From Botryosphaeria dothidea (lineage: Eukaryota; Ascomycota; Dothideomycetes; Botryosphaeriales; Botryosphaeriaceae), in NCBI GenBank assembly GCA_011503125.2, contig WWBZ02000016.1, forward strand, positions 5,084,001-5,148,000: DNA of 64,000 nt, read 5' to 3'. Below are positions 46,789-55,723 of the stretch, in pieces. Every line of letters starts with the position of its first letter. The stretch's first letter is position 1. The notes beneath the pieces were generated by a model. That model was given only the letters and a program-made list of their open reading frames with translations. It ran no database searches and was not told where the DNA came from. The position numbers were made by a program, and so were the translations under genes.

Positions 46789-47417
46789 TTAGTTGTCGCT
46801 CGCCGGTGCGATCGATCGCAGAGAGATGGGCACGCTGCTGCCGTCTTCCGAGTCGGCAGAGTTCCACTTGAGCGTCCAGATACCGTCCTCGCCCGAAGGG
46901 GTGGCGTAGAACCTGGACTGCAGGTCGCCACTGTCGGACTTCCAGAAGAGCCAGTTGCCGTAGAAGACGAAGCCGGTGTCGGTGTAGTTGTCCGAGGGCG
47001 CGGAGCTGCTGATCTGGACGCTGTCGAAGGCCGAGTCGGTCGGGTTGATGTAGAAGTAGCCGCTGGTGAAGTTGGTGTTGGACGAGTTGGGGCTGATGGA
47101 GACCGGGCTGGAGGACGAGTCCCAGGAGAAGGTGATGTTGGAGGCGACCGAGACGTTGGACGGCGGGCGGTTGCCGACGAAAGCGGTGCCTTTTGTTTCG
47201 TGTTAGTTTTTCGATGCACTATGTTGTCGTGGAATTCTCGGATTTTGATTTACTCACCATCACCGTACGTCAAGCGGACACCGCCAATCCCGGCATCGGG
47301 CTGAGCTCCGTAGGCGTAAAGCATTCTGTTGGAGATGGATTCGGCGCGGGGTTGCAAAGAAGCTGCGGATGCAATGGTGCTCGTAGCAAGCAAGATGAGG
47401 CTGTTGATGGAAACCAT
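46789..47417 (-). CDS. Small secreted glycoprotein, unknown function
   Basis: Two exons, 47417-47258 and 47189-46789; intron 68 nt, GTGAGT...AAAAG, phase 1; 186 residues. N-terminal signal peptide MVSINSLILLATSTIASAAS with cleavage likely after ASA. A short LQPR could mark a pro-region. The mature protein is rich in Ser/Asn/Thr with many N-glycosylation sequons (SNVS, SNIT, PNSS, TNFT, DNYT) and aromatic strands (SGYFYINPTDSAFDSVQISS, FVFYGNWLFWKSDSGDLQSR). No cysteines are seen in the mature part. It is probably a cell-wall or extracellular beta-sandwich protein; no named family recognised. It may be an effector-like or surface protein but nothing proves this. Confidence 0.83.
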
Positions 47418-49218
47418 GATGGCGGCTCAAAAGAAAGTTGTTTAAAAGCAGAGAGCGGAACGGTAAGAGTTCTGGATAGAGTAACGACGGACGTTGAAGA
47501 TCACAATGTCGAAGTCTGGTGGCCTTCGTTTCATATATTCGGGTCGAAGGAGGGCAGTGAGGGTATATACGCGTGGAGAGGGAGAATTTGCGTAAGTAGA
47601 CCAGTGTCTCTACTTAGAGGCGCAGCTCAGCCCTTTCTCGCCTAAGGTGCCGTCACCCATGCCGATAAAAGAGGCACATGCCAATGACGATGACTCGGCG
47701 TACGCGGCGGTGCTCATGCGCATGGCAGTAGGCATTCTGGATTCCGTGCCTTTCGCAAGCCTTGCCAGGATGCGCTGCGGCTGAGGCCGCCGGGACCACG
47801 TCGAACTAGCAGAACGCGTCGTGGCCCACCTACTTCCTGGCCCACATTCGGCCTAGCCAAGGCTAACGAGTCAAACAATAAACGCGGGCGGGGGCTTGGT
47901 TCACATTGAAACAGATGCAAGTGGTGGACGTAAGCCGAGCTGCGGGCCAGATAGAGCACGGATGACGCAGTCCCGGGCGGCTCAGGACTCTCAGCTGGCG
48001 GGCCGATGCTCGGAGGTCGTGCCGAATTAATGCCCACTCATCCGTGCACTTGCGTACTCGGGCAGCCGAATAGGGGGCTTTACTTTTGCGATGACGACGA
48101 CACCAGGAACCCATCGCCAGCCACGACCAAGTTTAGCTCAGCCTTGTTTAACGGCGAGCACATTGGGGAAGATGAGCTTAGCCGTCAATCCCATCCCCTG
48201 GCGCCAAGATCGTACCCGAAAATGCAGCACTCAATCCCAGACAAGCTCCCGAGTCTCCCAACGACAGACACCGGCACTCGTCATGAAGACCGTGCGAATT
48301 CTCCGCGGGCCTCTGGAATTCGCCGAGCCTAAACGCCGCCCATGCGCTCAGCCTTTCTCCGCATTGCTGGCGCAGACCGGGTGACGCCTCGGCAGCCACT
48401 CCCGGGCGCGCTTGCAGTACCCGAAACGGCAGCGGCTGGAGCCTCATCAATGCCTAAGCCTCACGTCGCTTTAGCGCCCGCGAAGACTAAGAGCTTGTTT
48501 CTTGCTTGCAATCACCCACCGAGGGGGATCCAAGAACCCGAACGGGATCGTTCAGGCTCTTTCAGGCACTCTGCTGACGCGTTCCGGCACATGCTCCGTC
48601 AACTCGCCAAGGCCGCGTCAAGTGTTGCGCCGCCGGGTACGCAGATCAACCGGCGCAACCAAGTCAGATACCGCGAGAAACTTGGCCGCACGTTTGGGGG
48701 CGCTTTTGCGAATTCCGTCTCTCGTATAGGCGCACGTTCGCCATGCGCTGCAGACACTCCGTCCAGCCGCCAATGGAAGCCGTGCATGGCGGTCTGCCCT
48801 ATCGCCTCTTCCTCGGCCGTACCTGGCGGCAAATCTATCAATCAGTCTCCTACAGATTGCCCGCCCCGTGTTTGCCTAGACTGTGCGCGGTGCTAATGCT
48901 AGGCGAACGATAGCGGGAAGGCCCCTGCCCTTAGCTTACTGCCGCAAGCTCAGCCCCGCCTGCGGCGCCACGCGTTCCTGCATTCGCGGGATGGCAGATG
49001 AGGCCTATCCCAATTGGGATTTGTTGGAGAGTTTCGGTGCATCACTGCTCCATGATAAAAGATTTGCCATCTCGCCGTGGCTCTATTGTGATCTTCACTT
49101 ACTCACCACCGCTCACCATCACTCTCTACTCGCCTCTTCACCAATCGTTTCTTTCGCTCCGTTCGTTGAAGGTCCTGTTCGTTTCTCTCTTCGTTTTTCA
49201 CTTTTTTCGACCGCCACC
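47418..49218. other. Intergenic, 1.8 kb
   Basis: Divergent upstream region between the small secreted protein (minus) and laccase (plus). GC-rich at 48250-48960 with an open frame lacking motifs. CT-rich leader 49130-49215 just before the laccase start. Confidence 0.5.
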
Positions 49219-51290
49219 ATGAGGGCTCCCTACCTCCTTGCGGCCACTGCCCTCTTGGGTCTCTCCAATGCTGTTCCGCAGAATGCTGCCACAACTTCTA
49301 GTAGCAGTGCTGCTGCTGCTGCCTCCTCCACTGCTTCGTCCTCGACTTCGTCCAACGCCACCTCGACCAGCTCAGGCGCCACTTCCACCTGTACTGGCAA
49401 CACTGCCGACGACCGCACTGTTTGGTGCGATTACGACATCAGCACGGATTATTACAATGACGGCCCTGATACGGGAGTCACTCGCGAGTACTACTTCGTC
49501 GTGAGCGACGTCACAGTCTCCCCTGATGGAGTTTCTCGTTCTGCGATGGCTGTCAATGGCAGTATTCCAGGGCCAACGATCGTAGCAGATTGGGGCGACC
49601 AGGTCCGTGTCACGGTTCTGAACAACCTTACTACCAGCGGAAACGGCTCCTCTATCCACTGGCACGGCATCCGCCAAAATTACAGTTGGTTTCCCGGATA
49701 GATGTATCAAAGTTCGCAAAAGGCTAATTATGATGAATTCTAGCCAATCAAAACGACGGTGTAGTCTCGATTACTCAATGCCCTACCGCCCCCGGAGAGG
49801 AATACACGTACGAGTGGAAGGCTACGCAGTATGGTTCCTCGTGGTATCACTCTCACATTGGGCTGCAGGCCTGGGAGGGTGTCTTTGGCGGAATCATCAT
49901 CAACGGCCCCGCTACTTCGAGCTACGACGAGGACCTCGGAATGCTTTTTTTGGTAAGTTGACACCTTGTTTTGAAAGCACAACGTAACTAACACACGCAA
50001 CGAATGACTGGGACCATTCTACAGTAGACGAGCTCTACGATGAGGCACAGAGCAGTGGACCTCCTACGCTTGACACCGGGTTGATCAACGGCACGAACAT
50101 CTACAACGACTCCGGAACAGTCACTGGCGAGCGCTGGGAGACCAGCCTTACCGAGGGATCAAGCTACCGACTGCGCCTTGTCAATGCCGCCGTCGATACC
50201 CACTTCAAGTTCATGATCGATAACCATACGCTCACTGTCATCGCCATGGACCTCGTCCCAATCGAGCCTTACGAGACCACGGTTCTGGACATTGCCATGG
50301 GCCAGCGCTACGACGTTATTGTCACCGCTGATCAAGCTTCCGTTGCGTCTGACTTCTGGCTCCGTGCTATTCCTCAGTCGGCCTGCTCTGACAACGACAA
50401 CACCGACGATATCAAGGGCATCATTCACTACGGCTCTTCCACCGATACGCCCAGCACAAGCGCTTATGACTACACCGATGCTTGCGTCGATGAGGATAGC
50501 TCCGACCTTGTAAGTGAAAACCTCCCTGGAGGCGGTGGTGCAGTGATGCACCCCATGAAGTCGAGCTCCCTTAGCGAGCCACTAAGCCTGATCCGGAAAC
50601 CACCACCTGGTGACCGCGAAGACGGCGGCATTGCTCAACCAAACCCGCATCTCCACCAAGCATGACCAGTAAAGCTAACCAATACTTCCATAGGTTCCTT
50701 ACGTCTCCAAGACCGCCACCTCCGGCACCTCGCTCGCCGAGGCCGTCACTGTCGCCTACAACTCCGACAACCTCTTCCGCTGGTACATGAACGAGACGTC
50801 CATGGAAGTCGAGTGGGAGAACCCGACCCTCCTCCAAGTCTACAACGACAACCTCACCTTCACCGACACGTCCGGCGTCGTCCAACTCGACACCGCCGAC
50901 CAGTGGTACTTCTTCGTCATCGAGACGGACAACGCGGTGCCCCACCCCATCCATCTCCACGGCCACGACTTCTTCATCCTCGCCGCCGGCACCGGCTCCT
51001 ACAGCGACAACGTCACCCTCACCCTCGACAACCCGCCCCGGCGAGACACGGCCATGCTGGACAGCTCGGGCTACCTGGTCCTCGCGTTCGAGACGGACAA
51101 CCCGGGCGCGTGGCTGATGCACTGCCACATCGGCTGGCACACCAGCGAGGGCTTCGCGCTGCAGATCCTCGAGCGCTACACCGAGATCCAGGACAGCCTG
51201 ATCGACTACGACACGCTCAACTCGACCTGCTCCGCCTGGACCACGTACGCCGAGGCGAACTCGGTCGAGGAGGAGGACTCGGGTGTGTAG
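49219..51290 (+). CDS. Secreted laccase (three-domain multicopper oxidase), possible frameshift at exon 2/3
   Basis: Exons 49219-49684, 49744-49952, about 50025-50509 and 50694-51290. ATG in a GCCACC-ATG context; signal peptide MRAPYLLAATALLGLSNAVP, then a Ser/Ala linker. Copper motifs: SSIHWHGIRQNY (L1), SWYHSHIGLQAWEGVFGG (L2), HPIHLHGHDFF (L3) and MHCHIGWHTSEGFALQILER (L4). The residue ten after the T1 cysteine is Phe (51153-51155). Many N-glycosylation sequons. Intron 1 (GTTGGT...TTCTAG) and intron 3 (GTAAGT...CCATAG) fit. Exon 2 ends in phase 0 at GTAAGT after a T7 run (49945-49951), but exon 3 (VDELYDEAQSSG) needs phase 1, so one base seems missing. Ends with an acidic tail, EEEDSGV. 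Oxidises phenols outside the cell. Confidence 0.88.
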
Positions 51291-52245
51291 AAAAAAAAAA
51301 AAAAAGTGAACTGGGGCAGTGGTGAGTAAGCCGGGAAGTTGGCATTTGTTTCGCGTCGGATTGGTGAGGCGCTGAGGAGCCCGCGGTGAAGGCTTTTGTA
51401 TATAAATCACGTTATGCCTAACTCTCCTTGATGTTTGGTGTTTCGGTTCAGTTAAATATTTTTTTATTCCTATTGATTGAAAACAAATGATGAAATCTTT
51501 CTTTGCACCTTGTCTCCGCTGAACGAAATGTTAACCTCGCCTACGACATTGAGTAATAGCACTACCTTCGCTCGTGGCGTGTTGAAGCGTTCGTCCGGAT
51601 GTAAACTTCACCAATTTCTCAAACATTTACATCCGGACAAATGCTTCAACTCCCCATGTGTGCTTATGATGATAATTCCAATATGCTAAGGCAGGGAGTT
51701 AAAAACCTTGATGCAGCGTTGTTCTAACGCTGCATAAAAATACAAAGAAAATCACAGATTTTGGATTCTCAATGTTCAATAAGCTTCTATTGAATCTGAA
51801 TATTGCTCGTGTCATCATGAATCATGAATAAACATCACCTACTCAGACTTTATCACGAGCTCGCATTCGATCTAAGAATGCCACCTGGGCGTCATAGATC
51901 ACAAAGCCACAGGCACTATTTGGGCGAGAACAAAGGGTGTCTATAAAAGTCCTTTACCATATTGTAAAGGTATGCTTCTATAAGAAGTGGCGTACAGAGC
52001 GTTACTCCCTAACAGATTCATAATCGCTTCGAATTGCGAAGTGTAAAAGGGCACGTGTATTTAGCTTTCTTAGCGTGTTTCCGCTCTCAGATAGTTATCT
52101 ACTGGGTGCCTCCCCACCAGGCACCTCTCATACTAATTCTACACTATCAATTCACCTAATCCGCTCAATCTCTTCATCACGAAGCTTACGGAACAATCGA
52201 ATATGGGTTGATAGCCTCAACTGACGGTTTAATGTCCTCAATGGA
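51291..52245. other. Intergenic, 0.95 kb
   Basis: Starts with an A15 run just after the laccase stop. Holds the inverted repeat at 51581-51650. AT-rich; no gene recognised. Confidence 0.5.
51581..51650. repeat. Inverted repeat (26-bp arms) containing TCCGGA
   Basis: Left arm 51581-51606 (GTTGAAGCGTTCGTCCGGAT and on) and right arm 51625-51650 are complementary at all but two or three positions, with an 18-base loop. The arm differences are C/T or G/A transitions. A related sequence lies at about 55571-55596. Could be a MITE remnant, a transcribed hairpin or a palindromic binding site. Confidence 0.75.
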
Positions 52246-52631
52246 TTATTGATTCCATTTTCTAGACCAGTCTCCACGCAGCTCTTCGACTGTGGATGAA
52301 CCACCATTACCAGCTGCTAGATAGTGATCATCTCTGTGTTGAAGGGCATATCTCAGGAAAGGGTGCTCCGTCTTTGCGATATTCTTAAGCCTCCTGAGTT
52401 CTTCCAGAGACAGCACATTGTCGCTCCGAGGTCTTTTCGTGGTGCCACCCAGCTCTAGGCAATAGGAAACTGATTCCTTGAAGTTCAGGTACCTGTAACG
52501 GCCTTCCGCAAGGACCTGATGTGCCTTTTCAATGGCAATTGAGTGCAGCCATAGACGACTTTCCGAAGCTGGGTCTTCTGAGTCCTCTGCGCTGAGCAGA
52601 AATTCGCGTGCTGTCTGATGTAGAAAGCATA

Positions 52632-52788
52632 CTATTGAACAAGTGGGTTGTTTGTATAGGGAGTGAAGTTCATCGTAGATTGGCATGAGGAGGAAGAGGG
52701 TAGGTGACCCGGTCCCTCTTATACAGTAGCTATATAACAAATTCTCGGTGTTGACCCTTGGTTCAATCAGACCCTGTTCCTCCCAACA
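52632..52788 (-). repeat. Degenerate solo LTR inside the NLR gene
   Basis: 157 bp on the minus strand, beginning TGTTGGGAGGAACAGGGTCT and ending TTCAATA. Alignable along most of its length to the LTR at 53963-54120 (shared GGTCACCTACCCT, CTCCTCATGCCA and TATAAGAGG blocks). Flanked by an imperfect 5-bp duplication: GTATA at 52789-52793 and GTATG at 52627-52631 (minus-strand reading). Much more diverged than the other copies, so older. Lies in the sense orientation relative to the host gene. Confidence 0.85.
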
Positions 52789-53962
52789 TATACTTTTTGA
52801 TGATGAACATGAACGAAGAGCTCGCACTAACCCCTCAACGTCATATAGAAGTCGTCTTCATCCTCCAAGTCCAGATCGTTTGCGCAAAGAGTGTCTGGCG
52901 TGGCTGAAACCGCGATTTGCAATTCCTTAAGGCTCAAAGGGACTTTTACCGCCAACATGATACTCATCACCTTGCGTGCCTTCCCTGGGTTCGTGGAAAG
53001 TTCCAGGATCCTCTCGTAAGCTGTGTCCCTATTTGGAAGTTTCGCAACAGCGGCATCTATCCCTTTCATTGTTTTGTGGAAGCTGTGTTCCTCTAGAAAC
53101 CAGAACACAAGGTGGATCCAGAGGTACGTTCGGTGCTTGATCTCGCAGAGCTTTTTGCTGAGATGGTCCTTGAGCTCTTCCTTTAGGACTAATTTATTCG
53201 CAAGAGAATTGACCCGCGATTTGATGACGGCATCAATGTCCTGAGATATGAGTCCTGTGTGTTCCTCGTCCTCTCCTGGGATCCTGATTGTCGGAAATTC
53301 TTGCGCCAAGTCTCTGAATTGGCGTGTTACCCATTCGTACGGTCGGCCAGTAGAAAAGAATTTGAAAGAAGGCATTTCCTGGTCATCGTTGAAGAGATTC
53401 CGGATATTTCGCATGAAGTCTGGAAGGTCTGAATGTGAACATTCATCCAATACATCCACGACGAATATGACGTCACCGGCTTCCTTGTCTCGTATCGCGT
53501 TCCCCAAAATAACCCAAAGAGAGCTTGTCATGTCCGGAAGTTTCTCTCCATCTGATGCGAACTTGTCCATCGCGTGTTTGATGAGTATGAGCCTTTGTGA
53601 CAGCAGTTGATGCAAAAGTGCGCACAGAGCCTGGTCGACACGATTTTGGCTCTGATCATTGAAGAAAAAGTAGCAAATTGTTGTAGACTCCGGTAACTCA
53701 TGGTCAACAATGTGTCGTGTCAAAACCGATTTGCCGCAGCCAGGATCTGCGGTTACGAGTAGCGGACATGTATGTGTGGACGTGAGCCAGCTTTTGAAAG
53801 CAGGGCTTTTCAAAAGCCACTGGCACGTTCCATCATGCCTGGGTGAAATCCGGTTCTTACACGCTTCATAGTCGGAGACTCTGAAGATTTGCAAACATCT
53901 ATCCTCCTCCGCAGCCATTTGCCTCTCGAGAGCTTCTGCGGAGAGCTGGTGGCGTTTCTCAT

Positions 53963-54120
53963 TGTTGGACTATGAACTGTTAGGAGAAACAGGGTCTTAT
54001 TGTACCAAGGATCAACAGCGAAAATTTGCTAGATAGCTACTATATAAGAGGCTGCAGGGTCACCTACCCTCCTCCTCATGCCACTCATCATCTAGTAATG
54101 CGAATAATCACAATTCAACA
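53963..54120 (+). repeat. Recent solo LTR inside the NLR gene
   Basis: 158 bp, TGTTGGACTATG...AATTCAACA, with a perfect 5-bp duplication CTCAT at 53958-53962 and 54121-54125. Nearly identical to 16362-16519 (one difference seen). Antisense to the NLR gene. It brings a TGA immediately after the gene's ...LRLDEC codons, ending the N-terminal domain frame. Confidence 0.95.
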
Positions 54121-55099
54121 CTCATCCAAGCGGAGCTGCTTTCCGGCGATGTAAACTTGATGACGAGCAAGGTCGAGGCGTTCGTTGCCATTTTGGAGGA
54201 TCTCTAACGTCGTTTCGTTCAGCTCTTTGATGTTCTGCTGCCCCAATGCACCATTTGCTGTCTGTAGGTCGTTTGTGATGCCCGATTCGAGTGATTCGAT
54301 CGTCGTTTTCATGCCCTTCCAGTCATCTCGGCGCAAAACATCCCGCAGAAGGACGCGTCCTGTGCTGGAATAGGTCCTCAGAACGCTTCGGATCTGAAGA
54401 TTCAGAATCTTCGTGTATAAATCGATGATCCGTGTTCTAATGTCTGCGCGGATCCCTTCGCTTGCGATCGGTGGCTTTTCTTTGGATTTCGTGCAAGTAT
54501 CTGGCAAGACCAGGGATTCCAGCGCAATCCAGTACTTCATTCGAGCTGTAACATACGTGAATGCTTCAGCATTTTCCGACTCCTGGGTAGCCGGATTCGT
54601 GAAGACAGGAAGCACCAAGCAAACGGCAGCCCAGGCAAGTGATGCTTCTGGACAGGCCTTGACGGCTTAGCTGATCAGATCCTGCGCCCATTGAATCCAC
54701 CGCGCTGTCGCAGCTATAGTATCGCGGCCGGTCGGAGCCTTGGAGTCGTCTCGTTTCACTCCAGTTTGTATTATTTCGGACATTTTCTCTTTATGGGATG
54801 CGGATGCGGGGGCAGGGGAGACACCTTGAGCGAAATCAAGTGGTTAGCGCTCAGTAGAACATCATGGCAGGGTGACGATGCATAGTATCAGGAATGTTCA
54901 CCAGACTTTGCAAGTTCCGCGTTAAGAATGTCTTCATATGACTCCACAATTTCCGGTTCCGCCTTGAGAAGTTCATCGTAGGCCAGGTCCCAAAGGTTTT
55001 GCATCTTCGCATTCGGTATTTTCCAAGCATGTCTCTGGCTTGGGGGTGGAAGGTGGACTCGGAGAGTCGGTTGAGAGACCTGAAGTAGATTGGGCCTTC

Positions 55100-55534
55100 T
55101 CAAGGTTTGTGTCTGCCTGTAACTGACTGGTTGAAGCCGGGGGTAGGGACTGGGTCGAGCTTGGAAACAGCCTCCGGAAGAAAGAGCATTCCTTGACAGA
55201 ATCGAGCCGAGGCTGGTTGCCTGATGACCTCTTCTTTCTCCTGGAGAACTTCATGGCGATCGTCTGGAAGTACGAAGTCAACCAGCGCTTTTCTGATTTT
55301 CGGATAGTCTTCGCTGCCGGAAACTTGGAGCATGCAAGACAAAGGACACGACGATGTGTCGATGCTTTGTGGGGGATGAAATGAAGTGTATGCTGGGATT
55401 TTATCTCTGTCCAGCGTGATGCGTCGGTGACCCACCGTCCTCGAGTGCCACGTCGTTGTATTCCAGATTTGAGGTTGAACCTCAGACACCTCGAAAAGAT
55501 CAATGCGCATGTCATAAGCAGTTGAAGCATCCAT
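55100..55534 (-). CDS. Possible small ORF, 144 residues, low confidence
   Basis: Open frame from ATG 55534 (MDASTAYDMRIDLFEVSEVQ) to 55100, overlapping the proposed NLR start in another frame. Composition is protein-like (LVDFVLPDDRHEVLQEKEEV) with no low-complexity artefact, so it may be a real gene, an upstream exon of the NLR, or part of a separate remnant. No family recognised. Confidence 0.3.
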   Translation of the reverse strand: MDASTAYDMRIDLFEVSEVQPQIWNTTTWHSRTVGHRRITLDRDKIPAYTSFHPPQSIDTSSCPLSCMLQVSGSEDYPKIRKALVDFVLPDDRHEVLQEKEEVIRQPASARFCQGMLFLPEAVSKLDPVPTPGFNQSVTGRHKP

Positions 55535-55723
55535 TCAGACGCAAGTGTTCAGAGGAAAGTATAACACTCACGTCCGGACGAATGCTCCGACTCCGTATGC
55601 GAATTTGCACTTGCTGCTGGAACATTTTGGGAGCTGACCTCATAATCATCCTGGCCGATTCTTCAGCTAATCAGGTTCACTTCTATGCTTCTTAGAGCCT
55701 CAATACGGTGCGTAGATATCCTC

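Larger units (their letters stand above)
52246..55254 (-). pseudogene. NACHT-domain NLR-type gene, broken by two solo LTRs and stop codons
   Basis: Minus-strand gene remnant. N-terminal part: basic MKFSRRKKRSSGNQPRLDS from ATG 55254, a frame change near 55010, then MQNLWDLAYDELLKAEPEIV (from 55004), an intron about 54893-54807, and the NACHT N-terminal helical domain (RDTIAATARWIQWAQDLIS, a TAA at 54667-54669, then AVKACPEASLAWAAVCLVLP to 54121). A solo LTR (53963-54120) interrupts it. The NACHT domain follows: P-loop ADPGCGKSVL at about 53750-53727 and Walker B FVVDVLDECS. A TAG at 52827-52829 and an older solo LTR (52632-52788) interrupt the segment leading to FLHQTAREFLLSAED. No repeat domain is visible before the end at 52246. 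NLRs of this type act in heterokaryon incompatibility and immunity-like cell death. Confidence 0.85.

Noticed and set aside
48342..48896. 184-codon frame on the plus strand
   Set aside because: GC-rich region with frames open on several strands; no motif.
53963..54120. LTR acting as a new intron in the NLR gene
   Set aside because: A GTAGGT-like donor and CTAACAG-like acceptor exist on the minus strand of the LTR, but the TGA lies before the donor, so splicing would not rescue the frame.
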